A stretch of 64,000 bases of DNA from Methanoculleus marisnigri JR1 (GCF_000015825.1 NC_009051.1:2288695-2352694), one strand, 5' to 3'. Counted from the first letter of the stretch, positions 45,937 to 55,159 are shown. A program made the numbers and translations. The notes: generated by a model not told the origin, from the sequence alone.

Positions 45937-45944
45937 AAAAAAAA
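45937..45944 (-). terminator. Oligo-T terminator after the thermosome gene
   Basis: A run of eight T on the minus strand, about 55 bases beyond the stop of the thermosome gene. Confidence 0.45.
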
Positions 45945-45999
45945 GAATACCGGGACCGGATCGCGATCCTGGATCGTATCGTGGGACGGTATGGTGATC

Positions 46000-47661
46000 T
46001 TACATCGGGGGCATGCCCATGCCGCCCATGCCGCCCATGCCACCGCCCATGGCAGCCATCTCCTCAGGAGAGGGGCCGGCGGACTTGGACGAGGCGATGA
46101 CATCGTCGATCCGGAGGATCATGACGGCTGCCTCGGCGGCGCTTGCGATTGCCTGGGTCTTCACCCGCAGGGGCTCGATGACACCGGCCTTGAGCATATC
46201 GCCCGATACGGCGTTGAAGACGTCAAGTCCCATGTACTTTGCGTTCTTGCCGCCCTTCTCGTGGGCTGCGCGGAGGGCGACGAGCATGTCGATCGGGTCG
46301 AGGCCCGCGTTCTCGGCAAGCGTCCTCGGGATGATCTCGAGCGCGTTCGCAAACGCTTCGATGGCGAGCTGGGCGCGGCCGCCGACACTTGCGGCGTACT
46401 CGCGGAGCCGGAGCGAGAGCTCGATCTCGGGCGCACCGCCGCCGGCGACGAACTTCTTGTCCTCGACGGCAACGCTGACGACCCGGAGCGCGTCCTCGAT
46501 GGCGCGGTCGAGTTCGTCGACGACGTGCTCGGTGCCGCCGCGGATGATGATCGAGACCGCCTTCGGGTTCTCGCACTCGGTGACGAAGATCATCTCTTCG
46601 CCGGAGACCTTCCTCTCCTCGACGCTGCCCGCCTTACCGAGTTCCTCGGGGGAGATGGCGTCGATGGAACTGACGACGGCCGCACCGGTGGCGCGGGCGA
46701 GTTTCTCCATGTCGCTCTTCTTGACACGGCGGACGGCAAAGATGCCGGCCTTGGCGAGATAGTGCTGGGCAATGTCGTCGATGCCCTTCTGGCAGAAGAG
46801 GACGTTTGCACCGCTTGCAATGATCTTGTCGACGATGCCCTTGATCATCCGCTCCTCTTCATCGAGGAACATCTGGAGCTGGTCGGGGCTCGTGATGCTG
46901 ATCTCGGCGTCGACCTCGGTCTTCTTGAACTCGACGGCGGCGTTCAGGAGCAGGATCTTCGCGCTCTTGACGGCACGGGGCATCGCAGGGTGGACGCGCT
47001 CCTTGTCGATGATCATGCCCTCGACGATCTCGGACTCCTCGATGGATCCGCCGACCTTCTTCTCGACCTTCACGAACTCGGTGTCGACGCTGCCGTCGGC
47101 GTCGGCGACCATCGTGATTGCCTTGACGACGAGCTCGGTGAGTTTCTCCTTTGCAGCCTCGGCGCCCTTGCCGGTCATGGCGGTGTCGGCAAGCTTCTTG
47201 AGCATCGCCATGTCGTCGGGCTTGACGTCGACGGCGATCTCGTCGAGGATATCCTGAGCCCTGTCGGCTGCCATCCGGTAGCCGTGGGCGATGACCGTGG
47301 GGTGCACGTCTTGGTCAAGGAGATCCTCTGCACGCTTCAGGAGCTCGCCTGCGATCACCACGGCGGTCGTGGTGCCGTCGCCGACCTCATCGTCCTGGGT
47401 CTTGGCGATCTCGACCATCATCTTCGCGGCAGGGTGCTCGATATCCATCTCTTTCAAGATGGTCACACCATCGTTCGTGATGACGACGTCGCCGATGGTA
47501 TCGACGAGCATCTTGTCCATGCCCTTGGGCCCAAGCGTTGTCCGTACAGCGCTTGCGACGGCCTTTGCGGCTGCGATGTTGCCCGACTGTGCGTCACGAC
47601 CGCGGGTACGCTGGCTACCCTCTTTTAGAATAAAGATTGGTTGTCCTCCAAGACTTGACAT
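46000..47661 (-). CDS. Thermosome subunit (group II chaperonin)
   Basis: 553 residues from the ATG at 47661 with GGTGAT before it (a GTG three codons earlier is in frame). Equatorial domain motifs [12 protein letters not shown] and [22 protein letters not shown]-site [11 protein letters not shown]-terminal IDDVIASS and a Gly-Met tail [16 protein letters not shown] that hangs in the chamber. Builds the ATP-driven double-ring folding machine. One subunit gene is seen here; others may exist elsewhere. The neighbouring HTH gene upstream is on the same strand, but a TATA box separates them. Confidence 0.95.
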   Translation of the reverse strand: MSSLGGQPIFILKEGSQRTRGRDAQSGNIAAAKAVASAVRTTLGPKGMDKMLVDTIGDVVITNDGVTILKEMDIEHPAAKMMVEIAKTQDDEVGDGTTTAVVIAGELLKRAEDLLDQDVHPTVIAHGYRMAADRAQDILDEIAVDVKPDDMAMLKKLADTAMTGKGAEAAKEKLTELVVKAITMVADADGSVDTEFVKVEKKVGGSIEESEIVEGMIIDKERVHPAMPRAVKSAKILLLNAAVEFKKTEVDAEISITSPDQLQMFLDEEERMIKGIVDKIIASGANVLFCQKGIDDIAQHYLAKAGIFAVRRVKKSDMEKLARATGAAVVSSIDAISPEELGKAGSVEERKVSGEEMIFVTECENPKAVSIIIRGGTEHVVDELDRAIEDALRVVSVAVEDKKFVAGGGAPEIELSLRLREYAASVGGRAQLAIEAFANALEIIPRTLAENAGLDPIDMLVALRAAHEKGGKNAKYMGLDVFNAVSGDMLKAGVIEPLRVKTQAIASAAEAAVMILRIDDVIASSKSAGPSPEEMAAMGGGMGGMGGMGMPPM

Positions 47662-47704
47662 AGGTATCACCGTTGTTAAGCGATAGAAAGGTAGGTTTGT
47701 GGTT

Positions 47705-47714
47705 CTATATAAAC
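47705..47714 (-). promoter_or_regulatory. TATA box for the thermosome gene
   Basis: GTTTATATAG on the minus strand, just downstream of the HTH gene's stop and about 45 bases before the thermosome ATG. Confidence 0.6.
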
Positions 47715-47718
47715 TTAT

Positions 47719-48633
47719 TCACTCGTTTATCATATCTATGAGTTCCGAGCCGTCTTCGAGGGTGTGGAGATGTTCTTCTCCGATAAGAAGCGTTTTGCCG
47801 ATCTTTTTTTGCTTTTTGTAATCCGTGACGACGCACATGGCAAACGTCTTCGTGATCTGCGAGATGTTGCCGATGAGCGAAGCGCGCTTCACGATCTTCT
47901 GGGAGGTGCCGTACGCCGTCAGGATCGTGTGCCGATCGAAGAGCGCCAGCGCCTGGAACGGGGCCTGCCGCATCGCATGGATCTCCATCCCCATACGTTC
48001 GAGGTCGGCCAGAACGTCGCCGGGCGTGGACTCCAGATGCTTCTCGGGTTCGGGAGTGCGGTAACCGAGGAGCTCGATCGTCTCGACGAGGGGGGCGTTG
48101 AAGATCTCCTCGAGCTTGATGGCAACGTCGAGCGTGGTACCCATCCCGCTCTCGTACTTGCTGATTGTCCGGCGGGAAACCCCGAGGTGCGACGCGAGAT
48201 CCCCGAGCGACATCCTGAAGCGCTCCCGCACCTCCCGCAGAAGGTCGCCCTTGATCCTCACGTAGAGGCCGCCGGGGGAGGCGTAGACCATCGGCGAGAG
48301 CCCTTCCACGAAGTAGTCGTAGAGTGTCTCGGGATTGAGGGCAAAGAGCCCGTAGCGGATGTAGACGACACCGCGTTCGAGATCCGTATCGCGTGCCCGC
48401 TCCCCGACGATGAGGGGGGTGGCCTCCAGGTAGCGGGCGATCAGGTTGAGATCCCAGGTGATGTCGGCGCTCACGCTGTCGATATGAGAGGCGACTTTGA
48501 TGATGACGAGGTTGTCGCCTTTCTTCGCGATAAGGTCGAAACTCCGCGGACGGATGTTGCATCGCTCCGAGACGTCGAAGTTCGCGAGGAGCATGATGCT
48601 GATGACCATCTGAGGAAGGCGATCCTGCGACAT
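47719..48633 (-). CDS. Archaeal HTH-type regulator (MF_00584-like)
   Basis: 304 residues. N-terminal domain with SFDLIAKKGDNLVIIKVASH and LNLIARYLEATPLIVGERA resembling a nuclease-like fold, then an XRE-type helix-turn-helix (SLGDLASHLGVSRRTISKYE), then a C-terminal domain with ALFDRHTILTAYGTS. This matches the conserved archaeal family of putative HTH-type regulators related to MJ0164. Target unknown. It is divergent from tiaS across a 47-base double promoter. Confidence 0.85.
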   Translation of the reverse strand: MSQDRLPQMVISIMLLANFDVSERCNIRPRSFDLIAKKGDNLVIIKVASHIDSVSADITWDLNLIARYLEATPLIVGERARDTDLERGVVYIRYGLFALNPETLYDYFVEGLSPMVYASPGGLYVRIKGDLLREVRERFRMSLGDLASHLGVSRRTISKYESGMGTTLDVAIKLEEIFNAPLVETIELLGYRTPEPEKHLESTPGDVLADLERMGMEIHAMRQAPFQALALFDRHTILTAYGTSQKIVKRASLIGNISQITKTFAMCVVTDYKKQKKIGKTLLIGEEHLHTLEDGSELIDMINE

Positions 48634-48680
48634 AACCCGTAAGAATCGATATAGCCGGAGACGATATAAACTAGAGGGTT
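48634..48680. promoter_or_regulatory. Compact divergent promoter, both sides leaderless
   Basis: On the plus strand GATATAAACT (about 48663-48672) precedes tiaS; on the minus strand GGCTATATCGA precedes the HTH gene. Both TATA boxes lie near leaderless distance from their start codons, so the two polymerase complexes probably compete. Confidence 0.55.
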
Positions 48681-49964
48681 ATGTGGATCGGGATCGACGA
48701 TACGGACTCGCCTGCCGGGATGTGCACCACCTACCTCGGTGCGGTCCTGGTGCGGCGGCTCGCGCAGGCGGGGTTGCGCGTCGTCGGCGCCCGCCTGGTC
48801 CGGTTGAACCCGAACGTCATCCACAAGACCCGGGGGAACGCGGCGATCGCCATCGAGGCCGACGGCGATCCCGAGACGGTCTTCGCACTCGCCACCGCGT
48901 GCGTCGAAGAACTCGCGGAGTTCGGCGATGAAAAGACCAACCCCGGCGTGGCGGTGGCGAGCGTCCGCCCGCCGCCGGACTTCTACTACGCGGCGCTCCG
49001 GGACTACTGCACCGTGGACGAGGCCGTCGGGGTGCTCGAGGCGGCCGGGGCCCTGTACCGGGGCTACAAGAACCGGCGCGGGCTCATCGGCGCAACGGCG
49101 GCGATTTCAAGCGATTTCCCCGACCTGACCTACGAACTGCTCGCCTACCGGAAGCGCCCGGCGTGGGGGACACACCGGCAGGTGGATGCGGCGAGCCTCT
49201 TTCGCGCCGAGGAGAGGACCTACCCGCATACCTGGGACACGGTCGACCGGGAGAACGGCGTGGTGGTCGGGGTACCCCACACACCCGACCCTGTCCTCTT
49301 CGGCATCCGGGGGGAGAGCCCGGCATGGGTAAAAGAGGCGCGTTCTTTTGTCCGCTCAGAGGAGCCTGCCTGCGAGCAGGTCTACACCACCAACCAGGGA
49401 ACCGACGCTCACCTGGTGCCGGGATCGGCCGCAACCCTCCGGGAGGGGCGGTCGTACCTGGTGGTGGGCACGGTCGCGGAGATCGCGGCCACCGGGGCCG
49501 GCGGCCACGTCACGTTCCTCCTGAAAGATTGCGGCGTCGATCTCCGCTGCATGGCCTACGAGCCGACCAAGGGGTTCCGGGGCGTCGTGAGGGCGCTCGT
49601 CCCGGGCGACGTGGTGGCCGCGGCCGGGAGTTACAAGGGAGGGAGCCTGAACCTCGAGAAACTCGGGGTCGCCCGCCTCGCCGACGCGGTTCGGATCCGC
49701 CCGCCGGTCTGCCCGGCCTGCGGGAAACGGATGACGAGCGCCGGAACCGGCAAAGGCTACAAGTGCAGGGTCTGCGGCGAGCGTAGTCGCGAGCCCGAGA
49801 CCGAGGCGTTGGAGCGCCGGATCCGGCCCGGGTGGTACGAGGTACCCCCTACCGCCCGCCGGCACCTCGCACGACCCCTGGTGCGCGGCGTCCCGGCATG
49901 GGAAGAGAACGTGCTGCAACACGGCCGGGGATGCGATGCCTCCCCCACCACGTCAATCAAATGA
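48681..49964 (+). CDS. tiaS: tRNA(Ile2) 2-agmatinylcytidine synthetase
   Basis: 427 residues. MWIGIDDTDSPAGMCTTYLG is the TiaS signature (three aspartates of the catalytic site), followed by GNAAIAIEADGD, a TCKD-like domain, an OB-fold (VVGTVAEIAATGAGGHVTFL) and a zinc ribbon (CPACGKRM...CRVCG). It attaches agmatine to C34 of tRNA-Ile with a CAU anticodon so that AUA is read as isoleucine. Confidence 0.95.
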   Translation: MWIGIDDTDSPAGMCTTYLGAVLVRRLAQAGLRVVGARLVRLNPNVIHKTRGNAAIAIEADGDPETVFALATACVEELAEFGDEKTNPGVAVASVRPPPDFYYAALRDYCTVDEAVGVLEAAGALYRGYKNRRGLIGATAAISSDFPDLTYELLAYRKRPAWGTHRQVDAASLFRAEERTYPHTWDTVDRENGVVVGVPHTPDPVLFGIRGESPAWVKEARSFVRSEEPACEQVYTTNQGTDAHLVPGSAATLREGRSYLVVGTVAEIAATGAGGHVTFLLKDCGVDLRCMAYEPTKGFRGVVRALVPGDVVAAAGSYKGGSLNLEKLGVARLADAVRIRPPVCPACGKRMTSAGTGKGYKCRVCGERSREPETEALERRIRPGWYEVPPTARRHLARPLVRGVPAWEENVLQHGRGCDASPTTSIK

Positions 49965-50444
49965 ACTTTACAAAAAAAGATTTATAATGTTTGTGAGTTA
50001 ACTTACTCTCTGGTGATCCCGTGCCGACGATCTGCGGCGAAAGTATGCGTGCCCTGACCTCTCCGTCCGCGACGGTGCCACCCTTGTCGGACGGGGTTTT
50101 ACGGCAGGCTGTACGAGTTCGCGGCCGAGTATGCACGGAACGAAGACGAAGGTAGGCCTTCTGGACGCCTTTCCGTTTCCGGCCCGAAAGTCCGCTCTCT
50201 AGAGAGATGGTCCGGGTATACCGGATCCCGACACGGCGGGACGAGTGGGATCATCCCGTGTCGGATAACCAGTCATCCCCTGTCTGGCAGTGGGGGCCCG
50301 ACCACCGGGCCCCCGCAATATCATGGCATTTTTAGCAGGACATCCCTTTCAGCCGACGGGCACTCCCCGGCGGCCCGGCGAAAAGACGATCCATTATCGT
50401 GCATGAATGCCAATATCTCGTACAGAAGCTGGTGTAACAGTATC
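49965..50444 (+). other. Intergenic region with promoter, palindrome and hairpins, possible decayed gene
   Basis: A TATA box TTTATAATG (49981-49989) is followed by the near-palindrome GTGAGTTAACTTAC (49993-50006). Downstream, two frames read protein-like text: DDLRRKYACPDLSVRDGATLVGRG style in one frame and LYEFAAEYARNEDEGRPSG style in the next, joined only by a frameshift near 50105. That looks like a dead gene that kept its operator. At about 50231-50272 CCGACACGG and CCGTGTCGG form a 9 bp stem, and 50292-50314 is a second strong hairpin. Confidence 0.4.
50292..50314 (+). terminator. Strong GC hairpin, terminator-like
   Basis: GGGGGCCCG, loop ACCAC, CGGGCCCCC: a perfect 9 bp stem, followed by a short T run (CATTTTTAG) near 50328. 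It may end transcription from the promoter at 49981 before deoxyhypusine synthase. Confidence 0.4.
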
Positions 50445-51380
50445 ATGACCTTCAAGTACGGGGAAGCGGTTCAGCAGGCACGGGTGCACCCCGGGATGAC
50501 GGTCGGCGAACTCGTCGACGAACTCGGGAAAGCCGGAGCCTACAACGGGGGATCGTTGTGGCAGGCGGTCAACATCTACGAACGGATGCTCCGCGACGAG
50601 AAAGCGCTGAAGTTCTTCGGCCTCTCGGGCGCGATGGTGCCCGGCGGCATGGGAGGCATCGTCGCCGACCTCATCGAGAGAGGGCATATCGACGTGCTGG
50701 TCTCGACGGGGGCGAACCTCACCCACGACGTCATCGAGGCGATCGGGTGCCACCACTACCACGGGACCGCTCAGGTCTCCGATACCGAACTCTGCGAGGA
50801 GGGAGTCAACCGGATCTACGACATCTTCCTCCCGAACGAGGCGTTCATCCGGTTCGAGGAGTTCCTGCAGGACACCTACTCGTCCCTCCCCGAAGGCTCG
50901 ACGGTCTCGATCTCCGATCTCCTCGGCCGGATAGGGAGCAGGCTTGACTCGGGGATCCTCTCCGCGGCGGCAAAGGCCGGGGTGCCGGTCTACTGCCCGG
51001 CCATCCAGGACTCGATGATCGGACTGCAGTACTGGCTCTTCTCCCAGACACACAAGGTCACGGTCAGCGCGTTTGCCGACATGCCCGGGCTCCTCGACCG
51101 GTGCTTTGAGGCCGAACGGGCCGGCACCATCCTCGTCGGCGGCGGCGTCCCGAAGAACTACATCCTGCAGAGCAAACTGATGACCGAGACCGGGTTCGAT
51201 TACGCGGTGCAGCTCACCGGCGACCGGCCGGACCTCGGCGGCCTCTCGGGGGCGACGCTCGACGAGGCCCGGTCGTGGGGCAAACTCACCGGCGAGGCCA
51301 CCGCCGCAACGGTCTACGGCGACGCGACCATCAACCTGCCGCTCCTGGTTGCGGCAACCCTCGAGAGGCTGGGGTCATGA
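50445..51380 (+). CDS. dys: Deoxyhypusine synthase
   Basis: 311 residues from the ATG at 50445 (ATG at 50403 is the longer option). HPGMTVGELVDELGKAGAYNGGSL, LVSTGANLTHDVIEAIG, and the active-site lysine motif EARSWGKLTGEATAATVYGDAT identify the family. It transfers the butylamine part of spermidine to a lysine of aIF5A using NAD. The stop overlaps the pyrF start (ATGA). Confidence 0.93.
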   Translation: MTFKYGEAVQQARVHPGMTVGELVDELGKAGAYNGGSLWQAVNIYERMLRDEKALKFFGLSGAMVPGGMGGIVADLIERGHIDVLVSTGANLTHDVIEAIGCHHYHGTAQVSDTELCEEGVNRIYDIFLPNEAFIRFEEFLQDTYSSLPEGSTVSISDLLGRIGSRLDSGILSAAAKAGVPVYCPAIQDSMIGLQYWLFSQTHKVTVSAFADMPGLLDRCFEAERAGTILVGGGVPKNYILQSKLMTETGFDYAVQLTGDRPDLGGLSGATLDEARSWGKLTGEATAATVYGDATINLPLLVAATLERLGS

Positions 51381-52012
51381 CCGAGCTGATCCTCTCTCTC
51401 GACGTCCTCGACCGGAAACAGGCGGTGAGCATCGCGGAGTCGTGTGCACCCTTCATCGACGCGATCAAGATCGGCTACCCTCTGGTCCTCTCGACAGGCC
51501 TCTCGATCGTCGAGGAACTCGCCGATCTCGCCCTCCCGCTCATCGCCGACTTCAAGGTCGCGGACATCCCGAACACCAACCGCCTCATCTGCGAAGCGAT
51601 CTTCTCGGCCGGGTTCGACGCCGTGATCGCCCACGGGTTCGTGGGAGCCGATGCCGCGAGAACCTGCGTCGAGGTGGCTCACAGGCATAGCGGAGCGGCC
51701 TACATCGTCGCCGAGATGAGCCACCCCGGGGCGACCGAGTTCTTCCACGGCGGCGTGGGCGAACGCCTCGCGGAGCTCGCCGTCGCCTGCCGGGCCGACG
51801 GCATCATCGCTCCGGCCACCCGCCCCGAACGGATCGCCCGGCTCCGGGAGATCGTCGGGAGCAAGGCGATCTACTCGCCGGGCGTGGGGGCGCAGGGCGG
51901 CGACCCCGACGCGGTTGCCCGGCTGGTCGACGGGATCATCGTGGGGAGAAGCATCTACGAGGCGGAGGACCCGGGCGCCGAAGCCGAACGCCTCTCCCGC
52001 ATCCGCCGGTGA
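51377..52012 (+). CDS. pyrF: Orotidine 5'-phosphate decarboxylase
   Basis: 211 residues. LILSLDVLDRKQAVSIAE start, catalytic tetrad motif ADFKVADIPNTN (DxKxxDI), then HGFVGADAA and phosphate-binding YSPGVGAQGGDP and IIVGRSIYEAEDP. Last step of UMP synthesis. Coupled to the dys gene by a 4-base overlap. Confidence 0.95.
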   Translation: MTELILSLDVLDRKQAVSIAESCAPFIDAIKIGYPLVLSTGLSIVEELADLALPLIADFKVADIPNTNRLICEAIFSAGFDAVIAHGFVGADAARTCVEVAHRHSGAAYIVAEMSHPGATEFFHGGVGERLAELAVACRADGIIAPATRPERIARLREIVGSKAIYSPGVGAQGGDPDAVARLVDGIIVGRSIYEAEDPGAEAERLSRIRR

Positions 52013-52129
52013 TGAGTTCTCCGTTCTGATCCCCGTCAGGGGAGATGACGAACCCTATGAGTGATCTGAGGCGGATGCGGCTTATCCCGCATCTGAAGGA
52101 TTATATATTCTCCCGCAGATACTCGTATC

Positions 52130-52492
52130 ATGAACTGGAGTCCCGAACAACTTAAACTGGCGGAGAAATACCGGAGCCTCGATGAAATCCCCGCGGGAGA
52201 ACGGCGGTACAAGTGCCACACCTGCCACTTCGTCGTGGACGAGAACCCCTGTCCTCACTGCGGCGAGACGTCGCTCGAGGTCATGTGTCCGCTCGACCAC
52301 TGCGACTGCCACCACGAAATCGTCGAGAGCATCGAGTACTGTCCGCTCTGCGGCAAGGCCGTCTGCCCGGAGTGCGGGAGCCACGATGTCATGCAGATCA
52401 GCAGGGTCACCGGGTACCTCCAGGACGTTGCGGGATGGAACGCGGGCAAGCAGCAGGAACTGAAAGACCGGACCCGTTATTCCGTCGTATGA
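52130..52492 (+). CDS. Stand-alone NrdD-like zinc/glycyl-radical C-terminal domain protein
   Basis: 120 residues. Four CX2C pairs (CHTC, CPHC, CPLC, CPEC) followed by SRVTGYLQDVAGWNAGKQQE, which is the glycyl-radical loop of anaerobic ribonucleotide reductase NrdD (RVxGYL) near the C-terminus. The large catalytic domain of NrdD is absent. It overlaps the cbiZ start by 4 bases. It may be a partner subunit, a radical spare part as GrcA is for pyruvate formate-lyase, or a relic kept for its zinc domain. Function unproven. Confidence 0.7.
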   Translation: MNWSPEQLKLAEKYRSLDEIPAGERRYKCHTCHFVVDENPCPHCGETSLEVMCPLDHCDCHHEIVESIEYCPLCGKAVCPECGSHDVMQISRVTGYLQDVAGWNAGKQQELKDRTRYSVV

Positions 52493-53382
52493 GACATTTC
52501 GTCAGGGACGAGACTCTTTTTCTTCGCGGCCGGTTCAGGGCGGCGAGCACCGGCGTCAACGGTGGTATCGCCGACGTCACGACGGTCCTGAACCACACCG
52601 TGCCCCGCGACTTCGCGGGCGATCCGGTGCGCCATCTCGACCTTCTCGCGGCCCGGCACGGGATCTTCCGGGACTACTTCGGCCTCCTGACCGCTGTTCG
52701 GATGCACCACCTCTGCGTGCTCCAGTACGACTTCGTCACCGTCTTCATCACCGCCGGGGTGACCAACCCGACGGGGAGGCCCACGAGGGCCGACGCCCCG
52801 CACACCATCAACATCATCGTCTACAGCCGGGAGGGGATGTGTGATTCGGCACTCCTTGAGACGATCGTGACCGCGACGGGGGCGAAGGCCCAGGCGCTCC
52901 ACGACCTCGGCTACGACTTCCCGGGGACCACGACGGACGCGGTCGCCGTCGCCTGCGAGCGGGACACCTTCGGTGTGCAGACCTACGCAGGGACGCTGAC
53001 GGAGATCGGACGGCGTGTTCACGCGGCGGTTCTGCACGGTCTCCCGGAGGCCCTCGCACGGCAGCAGGGGAAGATCCAGCGGAGCGAGCCGTCATTCTTC
53101 ATTTACAGCCGCTACGGCGGGGATCACTGGGTGGAATGGCAGAAGGAGAACTGCCCCTACTACCCCTGCCATTTCCCAGGCCAGCGGTGCGACTACTGCT
53201 ACTGCCCATGCTACCCCTGTGCGGACGAAGAACTCGGTGAATGGGTCGATAGTTCCAACGGCGGCAGGATCTGGGGGTGCGCCGGCTGTACGCTGCTGCA
53301 CATCCCGGAAATTGCAGATTACATGAAAAGAAATCCGGAGGCCGCTCTCGCCGAACTCAAGCGCCTCCGGGAACGATTATAG
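52489..53382 (+). CDS. cbiZ: Adenosylcobinamide amidohydrolase CbiZ fused to a Cys-rich domain
   Basis: 297 residues from the ATG at 52489. Residues 1 to about 200 are CbiZ (AASTGVNGGIADVTTVLNHT, TVFITAGVTNPTGRP, TINIIVYSREGMCDSALLE, TTTDAVAVACERD). The last 80 residues are a cysteine-rich small domain (CPYYPCHFPGQRCDYCYCPC, GCAGCTLLHIPE), a combination known from archaea. CbiZ hydrolyses adenosylcobinamide to adenosylcobyric acid so imported corrinoids enter the archaeal route. The ABC importer at 27-32 kb could supply such corrinoids. Confidence 0.88.
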   Translation: MRHFVRDETLFLRGRFRAASTGVNGGIADVTTVLNHTVPRDFAGDPVRHLDLLAARHGIFRDYFGLLTAVRMHHLCVLQYDFVTVFITAGVTNPTGRPTRADAPHTINIIVYSREGMCDSALLETIVTATGAKAQALHDLGYDFPGTTTDAVAVACERDTFGVQTYAGTLTEIGRRVHAAVLHGLPEALARQQGKIQRSEPSFFIYSRYGGDHWVEWQKENCPYYPCHFPGQRCDYCYCPCYPCADEELGEWVDSSNGGRIWGCAGCTLLHIPEIADYMKRNPEAALAELKRLRERL

Positions 53383-53386
53383 TCGG

Positions 53387-53581
53387 TTACGCCTCGGCGA
53401 CGCCGAGGGCGGAGAGCATCTCTTCGAGGGGAATTCCGTGCGCCTGGGCGGCCTCCCTGATCGTCTCGTTGTTTGCGATGGCGCAGCCAAGGCAACCCAT
53501 GCCGAACCGGAAGAGTACCTGTGCCGATTCGGGCTTCTCCCGAAGGAGTTCCGCGATTGTACTGTCCGCAGTCAATGCCAT
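53387..53581 (-). CDS. DUF1858-domain protein
   Basis: 64 residues covering one DUF1858 domain: TADSTIAELLREKPESAQVL and FGMGCLGCAIANNETI with the CxxC. These small proteins occur beside iron-sulfur and redox genes in anaerobes; function unknown. It converges with cbiZ, 4 bases between stops. A TATA stretch TATATATAGG lies just upstream (about 53603-53612). Confidence 0.85.
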   Translation of the reverse strand: MALTADSTIAELLREKPESAQVLFRFGMGCLGCAIANNETIREAAQAHGIPLEEMLSALGVAEA

Positions 53582-53899
53582 GCATCAGCTGTATGGCCTT
53601 GCCCCTATATATACATTCAAGTATCGGGTGCAGAGGTGCCCCGATTTGCTCGCGGACACTTAAACGGCGCATTCGCCCACCCCGGCAGGTGCAGGCAACC
53701 AGCGACCCGCATGGATACCGCCCCTCCGGTCAACGGGGACACGTGCGTCGCGTGATAGTCGGGGCGACCGGCTCCTGCCGTGCTCTCTTCCGGCCCGGGC
53801 GCACGGCGGGCGTTCAGGGCAGACTCCGAACTTACTTTCACATCGCGGGCCGAGTTCTTAATACCCTCGCGAGGTGAAGTACAGACTGGAGATGTAAGT
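53582..53899 (+). other. Intergenic region before the RPA operon
   Basis: No gene seen. TATATATAGG near 53603 (minus) serves the DUF1858 gene, and TTCTTAATACC at about 53855-53866 is the TATA box for RPA, some 30-40 bases before its ATG. Confidence 0.5.
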
Positions 53900-55159
53900 A
53901 TGAACCTATCAGAGGTAACAGAGAGAATCTCCCGGAAACTTGAAGCAAAAGGCGCACAGCCCGATCGGCAGAAGATCGAATCACGCCTCAGCCGTCTCGT
54001 CGAGGAGTTCGGCGTCAACGTCGACGAGGCCGAACGAACCGTGACGGCCGATCTCGCCCGTGAGTACAACGTCACCGGCGTCGGGAGTTCTTCCACCGAG
54101 CTCCGCCCGATACACGAGATCGTTCCCGGCGAGTGGGTCACGATCGAGGGGAAGATCGTTGCCCTGACCCCGCCTGTCTCGCCCTCGATCGCGCAGACCG
54201 GGATCATCGCCGACTCGAGCGGCGCCATCCGTTTTGTCACCTGGGCCCGGGCGAACGCTCCCGCGATGGAGTACGGCCACTGGTACCGGCTCGAGTCCGC
54301 GGTCGTCGACGAGTACAAGGGTGCGCCGAACCTGAAGATCCACTCGGGCACCACCATCGCCCAGATGGAGAAGGACGCCCCGCTCCTCCCCTCGATCACG
54401 CCTATCGCCGAGCTGAAGCCCGGTGTCGGGAGCGTGCGGGCCAAGTTCGTCCAGGAATGGGAAGCCTCCCACGACCGGATGCTCCAGACGGGGCTCCTCG
54501 GCGACGAAACCGGCACCATCAAGTTCGTTATCTGGAAAGAGGACGGAGCCGGCCCGGCGGCTCCAGAGGAGACGCCGGGGAAGGATAAGTTAGACCTCGA
54601 TGCCGTCTACAACATCTACTACGCCACCGTCGACGAGTACAACGGCAGGCTCTCCCTCGCCCTGAACACCGCGATGTACATCGCCGACGAGGGCGATATC
54701 GAGGTCGGGCGAACCGAGACCGAGATCCAGGGAGCTCTCGTCCACGTCGCTCCCGGCTCGGGCCTGATCAAGCGGTGCCCCGTCGAAGGCTGCAACCGGA
54801 CGCTCTCCCGGCAGAACTACTGCCCGGTACACGAGATCCAGCCCGAGTTCCGCTACGACCTCCGCATAAAAGCGGTTCTCGACGACGGCATACGCGCCAG
54901 AAACGTCCTGATGCAGCGCGAGGTCGTCGAAGCCCTCGCCGGGATCACCCTTGATGAGGCCATTCAGATCGCGGAGACGAACCCGCTCGGCATGGACGAG
55001 ATCTTCTACCGTATCAGGAACATGGTGCTCGGGCGCTACTACACCTGCAGCGGGAACGAGTTCGGCGGCAGGCTGCTCGTCAACTCCTGCACCCCGATCG
55101 TGTTCCAGCCCGAAGAACTGGCTGCACTGTTGAACCGCGCCGGGGGTGAACCGGCATGA
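53900..55159 (+). CDS. Replication protein A, large subunit (OB-fold ssDNA-binding)
   Basis: 419 residues from the ATG at 53900 with GGAG upstream; the open frame further upstream is not family-like. Three OB-folds are visible (GEWVTIEGKIVALTPPV, ELKPGVGSVRAKFVQEW, and the segment from TETEIQGALVHVAPGSG), followed by a zinc finger CPVEGCNRTLSRQNYCPVH. Coats single-stranded DNA during replication and repair. Coupled by ATGA overlap to the Rpap gene. Confidence 0.92.
   Translation: MNLSEVTERISRKLEAKGAQPDRQKIESRLSRLVEEFGVNVDEAERTVTADLAREYNVTGVGSSSTELRPIHEIVPGEWVTIEGKIVALTPPVSPSIAQTGIIADSSGAIRFVTWARANAPAMEYGHWYRLESAVVDEYKGAPNLKIHSGTTIAQMEKDAPLLPSITPIAELKPGVGSVRAKFVQEWEASHDRMLQTGLLGDETGTIKFVIWKEDGAGPAAPEETPGKDKLDLDAVYNIYYATVDEYNGRLSLALNTAMYIADEGDIEVGRTETEIQGALVHVAPGSGLIKRCPVEGCNRTLSRQNYCPVHEIQPEFRYDLRIKAVLDDGIRARNVLMQREVVEALAGITLDEAIQIAETNPLGMDEIFYRIRNMVLGRYYTCSGNEFGGRLLVNSCTPIVFQPEELAALLNRAGGEPA

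Larger units (their letters stand above)
45605..45999. other. Intergenic region between kinase 3 and the thermosome
   Basis: No gene. It holds the kinase promoter (45684-45692), hairpin array 3 and the thermosome terminator, listed separately. Confidence 0.5.

Noticed and set aside
45793-47628. Plus-strand 611-codon frame opposite the thermosome
   Set aside because: Antisense shadow of the thermosome gene; its beginning is hairpin array 3.
53617-54522. Minus-strand 301-codon frame opposite RPA
   Set aside because: No motifs; the RPA gene on the other strand is unambiguous.
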